Positions 48,796 to 60,215 of a stretch of 64,000 bases of DNA are shown piece by piece. The stretch comes from Nepenthes gracilis (Eukaryota; Streptophyta; Magnoliopsida; Caryophyllales; Nepenthaceae): contig BSYO01000009.1 in the NCBI GenBank assembly GCA_033239525.1, positions 13,661,299 to 13,725,298 of the forward strand, in the 5' to 3' direction. A model generated the notes under the pieces. That model made no database searches, was not told where the DNA came from, and saw only the letters and a list, made by a program, of their open reading frames with translations. Position 1 is the stretch's first letter; every line of letters begins with the position of its first letter. The translations under genes and the position numbers were made by a program.

Positions 48796-48807
48796 TGGTA
48801 TTAGAGA
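48796..48807 (+). other. Primer-binding site of B2
   Basis: TGGTATTAGAGA, one C to T change from the standard Met-tRNA-type PBS. Confidence 0.85.
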
Positions 48808-48984
48808 AAGAACTGAGATGCTTTAGGATAATTTAAATCAATACGGAAACTTAGGACAGGAATAGTTAAGGTAAGAAGGGGGTTAACTCTACTTATGTTT
48901 AGGATGGAGTACTATGTGTTAGCCGCCTTTGGCTAGTATTCTCACCAAAAGCCTTTTCAGGAATCAAAGTCATTGCTAAAGACA

Positions 48985-49680
48985 TACCAAATAGAGGAAG
49001 GTGAGCCGTCCAGACTAGCAACCCTCCGGACTCGAAAATGAGGTACTTGAACCTACTAGACAGGATGGCAGACGTCATAGAAGCTTTGGCTCCGCCAACT
49101 CTGTTGACCGCCAATTCCTGTCCATTAGTAGAGATCGGTCTACGACCGCTTTACCAACGAGCGAGTCCCTGAGTTCTTCGAAGAACCAGATCCGCTGAAG
49201 GCGGACATCTGGATCCAATGACTAAAGAAGGTGTTCACGGTGATCAAGTGTCCGGCTGGAGATATGGTTCTATTTGCCACCCATAAGCTGGCGGGTGAGG
49301 CCCACCACTGGTGGGAATTGTAGAAGAGAGTTTTCGAGGTACCAGACAGAGATATTACTTGGGAAATGTTTGAAACAGCATTCTTGGAAAAATGCTTCCC
49401 AACTAACCTTTGCGGACAGAAAGAGGATGAATTCCTTTGCTTAAGGCAAGGTACTCACTTTGTGGCTGAGTACGATGCAAAGTTTACAGAGTTATCTCAT
49501 TATACTCCTTATATGGTGGAAGATCAGGAGAGGAAGGCTAGGAGGTTCTTTCAAGGATTAAGAGATGATATTAGGAGGCACCTTTCAACTCTGAAGTTGG
49601 CCACGTACAGAGAGGTGCTAGAAAGGGCTGTCATCTATGAGAAGGAACTAGAGAGAGGTGCATGTTTCAAGAATGGTGGG
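48985..49680 (+). pseudogene. Partial gag of B2
   Basis: The ATG of the family's MSN start is ATA here (about 48984). Pieces RYLNLLDRMADVIEALAPP, then the open stretch 49366-49758 with FLEKCFPTNLCGQKEDEF, YMVEDQERKARRFFQGLRDD and ERAVIYEKELERGA, match A1/B1 gag. Similarity ends at about 49676, after ELERGACFKN. The remaining 26 codons to the stop at 49758 are unrelated sequence. Several frameshifts lie before 49366. Confidence 0.85.
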
Positions 49681-51256
49681 TTTAGGGATATCCTTATCCA
49701 TGGATGGGGGGCAAAGAGGTTCAGTGTTTTAGATCAGGGTTATAAGATGTTAACTTAAAGTATTAAGTGTCACCTGTCGCGATAAGAGGTAGGGCCTTTG
49801 GCCTTAATATTGTAATCTGGTGTCGTTTTGGGGACTCCAATCCCATGTTTGCATTGTGTTTTGAGTTAAGTGCAATTGGGAGACCTAAGCTTTGTAATAG
49901 CGGCAAAGGTGACCTAGTACTTAGAAGGACAAAAGACATATCAAAGTGGGTGCTTATGTACCAATCTTTGAATTGAATTGTATGATTTTAGGTATGAATT
50001 TGAGCCGACTAAAGTACCAAGTCTTACTCTGATCCTAATAGTAGTTCGGTGGGCGAACTTCAGCACTATTACTGTTGGATTGGTAAAGAGTGACATCCGA
50101 CAATCGAATTGAAGGATCTAAGGCATAAGTTTGAATTAATTAAGGTATCAAGAGATTGATGATACAATTCAAATGAGACGTGTGGCTTAGAGAGATTTGT
50201 AATTGTCAGAACGAAAGATAAATGGTAGTTTCGGAGATCGGATGGGGGTAATTGACGTTTATGTCATTTGGGTCGACCCCTGATGGGTCTAGTAAGTTAT
50301 CATGGAATGTAATGCCATTGAGAAACGTTAAGGTTATGTTACTCTCACGTCATGGTAGGTGGATATCTTTGATTTAAGTGGGGGAGAAGTTCATGATTAG
50401 TATTACCCCATATGTAAGTCAGAATTATCAATTAAAGTCTCTGCTTTAAGAACTTATAGCCTTGTCTTTGAAGATAGTCATTACCTAAAGTTTTAAGAGC
50501 CAAAATAATTGTATCATTAAAAAGGATGATCATATGATATTGCATATGGACAGACCTGTTTAAGGGTTGAGAAAAGGAACCTCAGTGTTTTCTTTGGGAA
50601 AGCAGGCATCAATGTTGGCAATTGATGCAGCAAGTCTTTGGACTTGTATGTCTTTGATGTTTCATAGGAGATGAGAAAGATAGATTGTGAGTAAATCCAA
50701 ATAATTGGGATCTTAAGATTCTGGGTAAGGATTTAAAGTTATGTTGACTCTTCGAGTGATCGTTATGACTGTAACTCAGAATGTGGCTGTAGTCTGAGAA
50801 TTGGGAAATTGTCTTCATAGTATGATTATACTAGAACGGTTTTAATCAGAGTAGCGCAATGAAATTGTGTGGGCCTTTACTTGCAAATTCCAGGATATAG
50901 TGAGAATTCAAATGAATGATCATCTTTGAAACATAGGATGAATCGAAATGAGAGTCCGTCTATTCATTTGAAATAGTCAATCAAGGAACTTATTTTAAAA
51001 GTTGAGTGGATTACCACAACAAGTAGATTTATTGGGTTCAACCATCATGTAAAATCGGGAGATAGCCTTGTGGTAAAGCCTAGTAAGAAAGAAACCTCAT
51101 GTATAAAGAGTCAAGACAATCCGACTGATTTAGTTTCTCTGAAAAAGACCTTCTTATCAAAGAATATGTCTTGGAATGTTGGAAGGAAATCTTGAAGAAT
51201 TATCCCTTCTCATAGGAGGTTGTGAGAATCCTTAAATTTCTAGGACAAAATTCCTG
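49681..51256 (+). other. Non-coding interior that replaces pol in B2
   Basis: About 1.6 kb with no frame over 70 codons that I can identify and no protease, RT, RNase H or integrase motif. The end (GGACAAAATTCCTGTAAGTGGGGGAGAT) is the usual 3' end of gypsy elements. It may be captured foreign DNA or scrambled 3' sequence. I see no gene in it. Confidence 0.6.
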
Positions 51257-51269
51257 TAAGTGGGGGAGA
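51257..51269 (+). other. Polypurine tract of B2
   Basis: AAGTGGGGGAGAT directly before the 3' LTR's TGTGATGG. Confidence 0.85.
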
Positions 51270-51350
51270 TTGTGATGGCCCAGATCCTAGAATATAGAAA
51301 AGCCCCGATGTCAAATTAAAATTACCTAGGAAAATGAGTTAAGGATAGTA

Positions 51351-51690
51351 ATCCGGTCAACACTAGTTGACCGGAAGGCATGATGAAAGAATAATCCGGT
51401 CAACATAAAATGTTGACTGCAAAACGTAATCCAGTCAACAAGTGTTGACCGGAAGGCGTGAAGAAGGAGTATTTCGGTCAACGAGTGTTGACCAGAAGGC
51501 ATGATGAAGGCATAGTCCGGTCAACAAAAAATGTTGACCGGAAAACGTGAATGGAAGGAAGGGCGGGAAAGAGGGAAGTAATCCGGTCAACGCCAGTTAG
51601 TTGACCGGAATGTATTTAAATTCGAAAAACGTGAATGGAAGGAAGGATGGGAAAGAGGAAAGTAATCCGATCAACGCCAATTAGTTGACC
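51351..51690 (+). promoter_or_regulatory. Seven inverted CCGGTCAA/TTGACCGG units (U3 of B2 3' LTR)
   Basis: For example CCGGTCAACACTAGTTGACCGG at 51351 and CCGGTCAAC...GTTGACCGG at 51516 and 51585, all upstream of the TATA box at 51905. Confidence 0.75.
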
Positions 51691-52329
51691 GGAATGTATT
51701 TAAATGAGAAACATTCCCCCTAAATAACCTAGAAATTTAATGAGGAGATTTTTCGGGAATATAAAGCCATAAATAACATACTCCGAAATATTATCCCTAG
51801 ATAAACTGGAATTTTAATGAGGAAACTCTTTGGGAATGTAAAGCCATAAATAACATCCCCCCTAGTGTGGCCAAACCCAAACGACGGCCGCTAGACCCAA
51901 GGCCTATAAATAAGAACTAGAGGGCGTGAGAAAGAGGCACGCAATAGAGTTTACTAGTAAAGGGAGACCAAAAGTTCAAGGAGAAGTAAAAGAAATCCAG
52001 GCAAGAGTACTCACCATTGTTTTAAGTTCATGATTATGCATGTTTGCAACGCAAGTATATTTGATTTTTGATGAACTTATGTTTAAGTATATATATGATG
52101 TTTGTCCTGTTCATATGATTTAAGGAAGAATCATTCTTAATCGCATGTTTGAAAAGAAGTCCTGTTATTCATGGTGTTCGATTTTGATTCTGCTTAAAGT
52201 ATGATTATTGGTTGATCTATATGAATTGTCCTGTTATTCATGATGTTCGATTTTTGTTCTACTTAAAGTATGATTATTTGTCGATCTATATGAACTTCGA
52301 TAACTACATGTTTAAAGAAAGACTCCCGA

Positions 52330-52910
52330 CCCTTCGGCTTTGAAGAAAAAGAACTCCGACTTTCAGTAAAAAGAACTCTAACTTCTGATAAAAAGAACTC
52401 TGACCTTTGTTGGAAAGAAACGCTGAATTTGGAACTTCGGCTTTTGTTGAAAAAAGAACTCCGGCTTTTGAACTCCGACTTTTGAGAATCCGTCCTTTTG
52501 AGAAAAGAACTCTGGCTTTGCAAGAAAAGAACTGCTGCTTTTGAGAAAAGAACTCCGGATTTTTAGAAAAGAACTCCGGCTTTGAGAAAAAACTCTGGCT
52601 TTTGACAAAAAGAACTCCGGCCTTTTTGAGAAAAGAACTCTACCTTTTGAAAAAGAACTCCGGCTTTTGAACTCCGACTTTTGACAAAAAGAACTCCGCC
52701 TTTTGAAAAAAAAACTCCGGCTTTTGAACTCCGGCTTTTGACAAAAAGAACTCCGGTCTTTTTAAGAAAAGAACTCCGCCATTTGAAAAAGAACTCCAGG
52801 TTTTAAACTCCAACTTTTTAAGAAAAGAACTCCGCCTTTAGAAAAAGAACTCCGACTTTTGAACTCCGGTTTTTATTGAGAAGACCTTCGATTTTTAAGA
52901 AAAATGGACT
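52330..52910 (+). repeat. AACTCCGG array, B2 3' LTR (about 26 units)
   Basis: Counted by eye, about 26 occurrences of (G/A)AACTCCGGC or close variants in about 580 bases. A-runs before and T-runs after the core (AAAAGAACTCCGGCTTTT) give each unit a possible 5-bp stem with an 8-base AACTCCGG loop. Confidence 0.85.
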
Positions 52911-53004
52911 CCGGCCTCTAAGATTAAGGCTATAAGAACAAGAAAAATGTATGTAATCCGAACAGCAAGTGGAACTCTACGACTTTCGACTCTTGAACTA
53001 TGAC

Positions 53005-53275
53005 GGATGGCCATTAAAAGATATGAACTAAGAACCGAGTTTCCATTAAACTTGCTGTTAAAGATGGATAAAGGATATTGGAGTGACACTCGAGGACTGC
53101 CTCCTGGGCCACGGGGGGAGACTTTTGGTGGCATAAGACTTTTGGACTACAGCCCTGTATGCCGGGTTAAAGGCATTACCTCTCACCTCGGGGAGTATAA
53201 TGAGAGGATACGGCCTTAGGTTGTGGGGTAACACATAACCCTTCCTCGATGTTGTTCGCTCCCGTTCGGTCCCTA
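53005..53275 (+). other. Conserved GC-rich leader block, B2 3' LTR
   Basis: Fifth copy of the block. MAIK frame at 53007-53219. Confidence 0.6.
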
Positions 53276-53963
53276 AAGATAATAAGAATTTCGAATGGTT
53301 TTTATGAATTTTCTAAAGACAAAATAATAAGAATAAGAATAAGGACATTCTGAACTAAAGAAGAAATTATATGGGAATTTTATATATTAAAGTTATGATA
53401 TGAATCCTTACTTTGATCTGATTATATGTACATTTATGTTTTCTGCATATGAATATCTTGCTGGGCTTTGTAGCTTACTCTTGCCACTTTTCAGATGACG
53501 AGAGGTTTATGGAGGACGAAGTTAAATAGTACCATATGAAGTGGCTAGAAGGCATAGCTGGCCGAAACTGATAAATGAAGAACTTGATTTATTTCCTTTT
53601 ATTGTTTTGAGAAGACGTGTTGAACCGTTCCGCTGTATAAGAATCTATGGATGTTAGCATGTTTTCGTGATTACTTTTTTGATAAATGAAATTGATAATT
53701 CTAGTAAGCATCTCAGGTCATTTCAAGGCATTCAGGTCCGTGTAACCTTAGCGTTAGCCGGCCATGTATGAAATTCAAACCAGAAGGCCAGCTCATGTAG
53801 TTCGGCCTCAAGCAGTCCTATGTATAAAAGAAAGGTTTATTCATATGAATGAAAAGAAAAATTTTATGTCCACCTAATTATTATCTATTCATTTATTTTG
53901 AAGCAAGGATTTAGGCTTGACGACGGCTTATGTGGTGGAATAAGGCTGAACCGTCACAGAAAT

Positions 53964-55110
53964 CATTTGATGAGGGATAGGTGTCGAGCCTATCCTACCC
54001 ATGATTTGGAGCTAGAAGCTAAGATTTTTGTATTAAAAATTTGGGACATTATCTCTTAAAGAATGAGAGATATTGAATAGAATGAAGAGTTGCACGATTC
54101 AGTTGCACTCCCAGGGATCAAGAATGATGTTATCATACATTTAGGCGTAGTTGGAGATTTTAGTGAAGATCAAGGGGAGCTAGATGCTTGACCCATATCT
54201 AATGAAGATTACAGGAGAATTGGATAGGGAATTCTGAGTAGACTTCCATTTTTGGTCCGACGGGATCTGTATTTTTGAGATTGGGTTTGTATGCTGAATA
54301 TTGAAGAGTTAAAGGAGGAGATTTTGAATGAAACTCACAGATCGAAATACGCAATCCATCCTAATGTGAACAAGAAGTATCAAAATATGAAGAAGACTTT
54401 TTGGTGGTGAAATAAGATACTTGAGATTGTAGCTTATGTGGTCAGGTGTATTGTATGTCAACAAATAAAGGCAGAGCACAAGATGCCTCCAGGATTTTTG
54501 CATCATTTGCCAGTTTCGAGTTAGAAGTGGGAGCACATCACGATGAATTTTGTTTCAGGGTTGTTGAGGATGATGAAGAATATGGAAGCCATTTGGGTCA
54601 TCGTGGATAGATTGACGAAGTCCACTTATTTCCTGCTAATTTGAATGACATATTCGAGAGACAGATTGGCTCGCCTATACGTTAATGAGATTGTAAGGTT
54701 GCATGGAATTCTAGATTCAATCGTGTCTGACTGAGATCCAAGATTTGTGTTGAAATTTTGGAAGAGCTTGCACAAGAATTTGGGTACCAAGATTTAGTTT
54801 AACTTTTCATCTACGGATAGATGGCCAGTCCAAAAGGACTATCTAGATATTGGAGGATATGTTGAGAGTATTGGTTTTGGAAATGAGAGGCTCGTGGGAT
54901 AGCTATATGCCACTTGCTAAATTCACATATAATAACAGCTATCAGTCGAGCATTGAGATGGCTCCATTCGAGATTTTATATGGTAAAAAATGCAGGTCTC
55001 CTATCAATTAGAAAGACATCAACAATCATTGGTTGTTGGGTCCCAACATTATTCTAGATGCTTTTAAGAAGATCAAAATCATTAGAGATTGGTTTATTGA
55101 GGTTTAAAGT
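53964..55110 (+). pseudogene. RNase H remnant and integrase of element F
   Basis: Begins with the RNase H tail [18 protein letters not shown], so everything from protease to here is missing from F. The integrase zinc region reads HRSKYAIHPNVNKKYQNMKK ... RCIVCQQIKAEHK (54330-54480). In the core the first acidic residue is lost (MNFVSGL, usually MDF), the second is kept but followed by a stop (IVSD, stop, DPRF), and the third region (KDYLDIGGY) no longer shows the SERTIQ pattern. Many stops. Cut at 55110 by LTR H. Confidence 0.85.
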
Positions 55111-56976
55111 TGTGACTTCCCATGTACTTATTCATTATTAACTTTATTCTTAATTATACTTATCTTTTACCAATCAATATTATAAAGGGACGTAAACTTT
55201 TCCTGTATCCTTATATATATATATAATAGTCTTATCATACATAGGATCAAAATAAGGAAAAATCTCTACTAAAATTATACAAAATTTTGCGGAAGCAAAC
55301 TCAATTAGTGTCGATCAAAATAAAGTTGTCATATATTCATATTAAGTATAAATCTCAAAATTTATCCAAATAGTTTACATCAAGTACATTTTTTTCTTTC
55401 CTACATAAATTCTAAGTTTATGATAAACCTTAAAATATCTGCTATATCCTTTATTCTTCACTCTCACTCATCTGGTATGAACTCGTTTGGGCCATCTGAA
55501 GGGTTAGTAAAATAATAAGGGAGTGAGCCAAATATTCAGCAATGTACAATATATAACAAAGATCATACAACTTTCTTAGTTAAAATATAATAACATACAT
55601 AAAAAATTATTACAAAGGATGGAAAACTTACAGTTCTTTTCTGATATCTTACCTTGATTCTTTCTTGTTCTTTTCTCCAAACCTTACAGATAATTTTTCT
55701 TTTCCTTATTTTTTTGTATGGATTAGGGCTAGTAGGCCTTACCAGTTAAAAGAGCGGTTGATCGAAGTTTGGATTGTTAACTGTCAATATAATTTAAGGC
55801 CAGAGCTTGTATTACATCCCAAGATGGGTGGATTGTGTTCCATTCACACAATCTAAAACTGGAGCTTATATTACATCCCGAGATGGATAGATTGTGTTCT
55901 GTCTACACAATCTAAGGTCGAAGCTTGTATTTGTACCCCTAGATGGGTGGTACATACCTTTATACCCGGTAGACGGGGCTGGAATTGCCTCAATGATACT
56001 GAACTAAATTATTAGATCTCGATATTCTACTATAATATACTGAGGCATGCCAGAATATACTATCCGTTGATCTATCATTGGTCCAATTACTTACTTCACT
56101 TCAAAATTTCTTCTGAAAACTCTACAGTCTATTTCTGATACTAATATTCAATTTTCTTTATTCTAGTGAAAAATAATCTTTCTGACAAATTTCTTAATAT
56201 AGTGTAGAGATCCTATTGAATATTTATATTTGCAATAAAATATTTAAGTCTAAAAGTATTTTTGTATATTGAAAAGGAAGAATTTAAACTTGACGTATTT
56301 TATTGGATTAATTATTGTTCAATATTTAGTCACCGGCTGGATACTCGATTCAGGCCGGTTTAGTCACTGAAGTCCAATACTATCCTAGAAATACATCGGT
56401 AAGATACCTGCTTTTCAGGAGTCTAGTTTATATACTGGTTCAATTTACTTTTGGCCATCGGTCATGGATTAATAGCTTGACATCAGTACATTATGAAATG
56501 GTTGGTTTGGCTACTAGTAAAACCAATTTGGAGGCCGGGTCCATTTAATTTTAGCAGTTGGTCCATAGAATCAGCACCAAATAATCCACCAGTATTTCTC
56601 CTTCTTTAAACTTGATTTTCTCATGGTATTATGATAGTAGATAATAAAATAGGAAATTGAACTGGAACAACAATTCTTTAAGGAAATTATCAAAGAAACA
56701 CAATAAGGAAGGAAAATATAAGTATACTTGCCCCTCATTACTTGATTTGCTGAGTTCTACCTCTTGCCTTCACTTCTCTTCGGTCACACAGTTTTTCCTC
56801 TCTTTTTTTCTTTTTTTTCCCTTGTTCTTTCCTTCTCTCACGTAACATTATATGGAGTTTATCTTAAGTTGAGCTATTGCTAACATGCTAACTTAGGGTT
56901 CCATAATAGTGCTTAGTCACTAATCTAATTTGGTTAAGTCATTAAGCTAAGTTTTAGAGTTCAAAGTGGCGTGACA
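55111..56976 (-). repeat. Probable solo LTR H
   Basis: TGTGACTTCCCATG at the left. On the minus strand it starts TGTCACGCCACTTTG (56962-56976), a usual gypsy LTR start. It includes GTGAGCCAAATATTCAGCA (55525-55545) and three repeats of about 55-60 bases containing ACATCCCGAGATGGATAGATTG (55810-55960). Left flank AAAGT and right flank ATTGG do not match. The ATATATAT at 55207-55222 is a short microsatellite. Confidence 0.6.
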
Positions 56977-57540
56977 ATTGGTTAATATTGGATGATTATG
57001 TATTCATTGCTGTCCATGAATTTGCTGCTGAATTACAGCTAATGGATAAGAATTATAGCTTTTAGTAGATAAGATTTGCAGGTTATAATATATTTTATAT
57101 ATTACAAATATATATATATGTGTGTGTGTGTGTGTGATTGCCGAGTCGGAGAGGCAATTGCTGGAATGGTTTACTTGGCTAGTTTAAATTTGTTGGAATG
57201 ATCACTTAGTCAGGGAATGGAAATTGTCGGAACGGTTTGCTTGGCTGGTTTGGATTTACCGGAGTGATCACTTAGTCAGGGAATGACAATTGCCGGAGTG
57301 GATTTACTGGAGTGGATTACTTGTGAGTGATTGCCAAAGTGGATATTTTGCTTGCGTGGACAATCTGTCGAAGTAAAAATGGCAATTGCTGAGTGGATTA
57401 CGTGTGTGTAATTGTTAGAGTGGATTACTTATGAGTAATTGCCGGAGTGGGTCTTTTGGGCCTGCTGAAGTGGATCTTTTAGCCAATTTGAGTTTCTGGT
57501 CTCTAAGTTCTAAAATAGTTAACATATTTAGCGAACTTAT
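56977..57540. repeat. Unidentified insert with ATTGCCGGAGTGGA repeats
   Basis: Lies between LTR H and the resumption of F's integrase. From 57139 to 57470 it holds about ten degenerate copies of ATTGCCGGAGTGGATTACTTG, preceded by (TA)n(TG)n at 57110-57136. The CCGGAGTG core resembles the LTR arrays of A and B. It is probably part of another LTR, but I cannot place its ends. Confidence 0.45.
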
Positions 57541-58039
57541 GAAATTGAAAACTTGGCCGTTATCGGAGTCACCAGAAGAGGTACACCGATTGGAGAAGAT
57601 CTGATTTGGAGTTTGACATGACTGACCATGTATTCTTGAAGGTCTCTATGAGGAAGGGAATTTTGAAGTTTAGAGTTAAAGGGGATTTGAAGTCAAGGTT
57701 CATCGGACCTTCTGAAATTTTAGAGCAAATTGGAGAGATAGCCTATAGATTAGATTTACCTCTGAATTTCGATGTTGCCATGAAGTTTTCCCTATTTTGA
57801 TGTTGAAAAAATATATGTATGATCTTTTTTATGTGATTGAATTTGAGCCATTGGAAATAGGTAAGAATTTGTCTTATATTCAAGTCTTTATTTAGATTTT
57901 GGATTGGAAGGATTAAGTATTGAAAAATAAGATTATTTCATTGATTAAGGTATTGTAGAGGAATCATTCTGTCAAGGAGGCCACTTGGGAGCATGAAGCT
58001 AATGTTTGGGAGAATTTTCCCTATCTATTTGAGGATTAA
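57541..58039 (+). pseudogene. Integrase C-terminus and chromodomain-like tail of element F
   Basis: Resumes with HQKRYTDWRRSDLEFD, then DHVFLKVSMRKGILKF, FIGPSEILEQIGEIAYRLDL and the HVSMLKKY-type motif. The tail contains SVKEATWEHEANVWENFPYL, the usual chromodomain-like ending, with TAA at 58037-58039. The 64-codon open part is 57606-57800. A base change near 57775 shifts the frame. It fixes F as a chromovirus relative. Confidence 0.85.
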
Positions 58040-58068
58040 GGTTCATATTGAGGACAAAATTTTTATAA

Positions 58069-58079
58069 TGAGGAAAGAA
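58069..58079 (+). other. Polypurine tract of F
   Basis: ATGAGGAAAGAA directly before the 3' LTR's TGTAATATCTC. Confidence 0.7.
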
Positions 58080-60215
58080 TGTAATATCTCAAATTTTTAT
58101 TTAGGTTATTTTAATATTAATTATAATTTTAGATAATTTGGACGTGATAAAGAAGTTAATTTATATTGTGCAGAAATTTAAAGAAATCAAAATTTGCGGC
58201 GTGGTGCTTGAGCGACGGTTGGATATTATATATATATAAGAAAAAAAAAAGAAGAGAAAATTGCATGCAACAAAAAGAAGAAAAGGGGAAGAGGGGGTTT
58301 GCATAGCAAAGCAGAATGACAAGAAAGATAAAGAGAAAAAGAGAGGGAAAGAGAAGATAAGCAGCACGCATGGGGAAAGGAAGAAGGAGGAGAGGAGAAG
58401 GAAAAGGAGGCAGTGTGGGTAAGTGGAGTACACGGAGGAGAGACGGTGTGAAAGGAAATGCTTGCTGACAGAGAGAATAGGAGGCAGAGGCGTGAGTGGC
58501 GCATGCGAAGAGGCGAGAGAAATTCATGATTCACGTACCTCAAAGCATCCTTTTCTAATTTGCTTGGTATAAAGTCGAGGCAAATATTTATAACACTCAT
58601 CTTTGATCTGATTTAGCATTTGATATATTTTGACTATTGTTTGGAGATTTTACTAACATATATATTATTTTTATACATCCGATCTGTTTATTATGTATAT
58701 ACATGTATGATTTATTAGTTGATTTACAGATTTCAAGTTCGTGCTTTGTCATTTTGGAGAGTTTTACTATTTTATAAAAGCCTAAAAAAATATTTAATAT
58801 TATATATTTTTATATCAGTATATCTGTATGGAAATGGATATTAAACTTATATTAGGTCGTGCATTTTCATATGTATGTGTCGAGGTTGTGGTCACTATCT
58901 TTGGATTTGTTATTTGATATTTCGACCAACTCTCAATGGGGAGATTTGTTATTGAAAATTCCTTTTCACCCGCAGAAAAGACTTATGTGTAGTTACCCGC
59001 TCCTTTGGATATTTAATTGAAATTTATAATATATTCAGACATCTTAATATATTTGATAAATTTTAGAATCGTATCTAAAGTTTTGAGTGGCAAAATATAA
59101 TGAGTAAGCTTACCTATGGGAGACGGATTACATAGGTGGCCTAACATGCTGACCTAAATTATATTTGATTTGGCTCAAACTTATCGGGAGTATGAATAAC
59201 CCTTCATCAATTGAGTCTTTAAATAATTAAAAATTAAATTTGGTGCATAATTTGTATTTCTGTATGGATTTGTATTTTGACATTGATTTGGACTTTGATT
59301 TGAGATTTGCCAATTTTGCCCACAAATGAGTTTTGGTATGTCTCCTAAGAATAATTTTGATTATATGTTTTAATTTGAACTTTGGAATATCTGCTTATGG
59401 TACGGCTATGGCTTCTGCATGTATGATTAGATCATTTGGCTATTAGATTCTGTCCTGCACACAATTTGATCAAACATTGGAATTGAATTTGGATTGGACT
59501 TCTAGTTGGACCTCCAGATCATTTTGATATATATATATATATATATACATCCGATGAATACTGTTTTCTAATTAGATATTTATTTTAAATTTAATATTTG
59601 ATTTGAGTATGAGATTACCATTGAATTTTGGATCTTGAATTTTGATTGAATTCTTGATATCGACAATTTGGATTTATACTGTTATCTGATTAGACCTTTA
59701 CTTATTTGACCCCCCCTCTGATTTATTGGACTCGTTATTTCATATATGATACTTGTTGAGTGCTAAACTTATATTCTCTATTTTATCCCTTTAGAGTGAA
59801 AGGCTCGGATTCATTGTAGAAGTAGGACGAGTTTCAACACAAGACTATATACTCTCGTGAGTATTAGATTTATTTAGATTTTGATGTCGTCACATGTATC
59901 ATTATTTTATGGATAGGTTTTGTTTGGACTGTCCTTAGATTTGGAATTGGCGAAATATAGGTCTTTGGACTGCACATTAAAAATTATTAGGTTATTTCAT
60001 TATGTGATTGAGTTGTTATTTTACGTTTATTCCTTTATGACTATTAGAGCAGGTCATAATTGTGTGTCGTGACAGTTGTCCAAAAATATTTTGTGTGGGT
60101 TATTTTTTGGTCCCATGTATATTTAATTTATCACACTCGGATTTAGAATTTATAAGATTAATATTTAAAATTTAATTAATTATTAAATTGACCTACTTGA
60201 TTCGAGTTCATAACG
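58080..60215 (+). repeat. 3' LTR of element F
   Basis: Homologous to 12210-14324. A stronger TATA-like tract survives here (TATTATATATATATAAG, 58223-58239). The end reads CATAACG where the 5' LTR has CATGACA, then ATCTT. Frames of 90-124 codons at 58156-58600 run through purine-rich LTR sequence on the opposite strand and are not genes. Confidence 0.85.

Larger units (their letters stand above)
46200..53958 (+). mobile_element. Non-autonomous element B2 with both LTRs
   Basis: LTRs at 46200-48793 and 51270-53958, target duplication GAAAT on both sides (46195-46199, 53959-53963), PBS at 48796 and PPT at 51257. The 2.5-kb interior holds only part of gag and then 1.6 kb without pol. It would have needed enzymes from a relative such as A1. 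It lies between F's protease and RNase H remnants, with F's RT missing. Confidence 0.95.
51270..53958 (+). repeat. 3' LTR of B2
   Basis: TGTGATGGCCCAG...GAACCGTCACA. Collinear with 46200-48793. W-box palindromes 51351-51690 (seven units), TATA 51905-51912, AACTCCGG array 52330-52910, conserved block 53005-53275. About 95 bases longer, mainly in the array. Confidence 0.95.
12210..60215 (+). mobile_element. Ty3/gypsy element F, expanded to 48 kb by nested insertions
   Basis: The two LTRs are homologous along their length (2115 and 2136 bp), in the same orientation, and flanked outside by ATCTT (12205-12209 and 60216-60220). That marks a single insertion event. F's own internal DNA survives as 14325-14522 (PBS and leader), 44754-46199 (gag to protease), 53959-55110 (RNase H remnant and integrase) and 57541-58079 (integrase tail, chromodomain, 3' end). 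The RT region is missing, deleted between 46199 and 53964. Everything else between the LTRs arrived later. The coding parts are heavily decayed, as expected for the oldest layer. Confidence 0.8.

Noticed and set aside
55106..57545. Target duplication AAAGT/GGAGT around the H insert
   Set aside because: Only three of five bases agree and neither end beside the right copy has a proper CA terminus, so I do not claim it.
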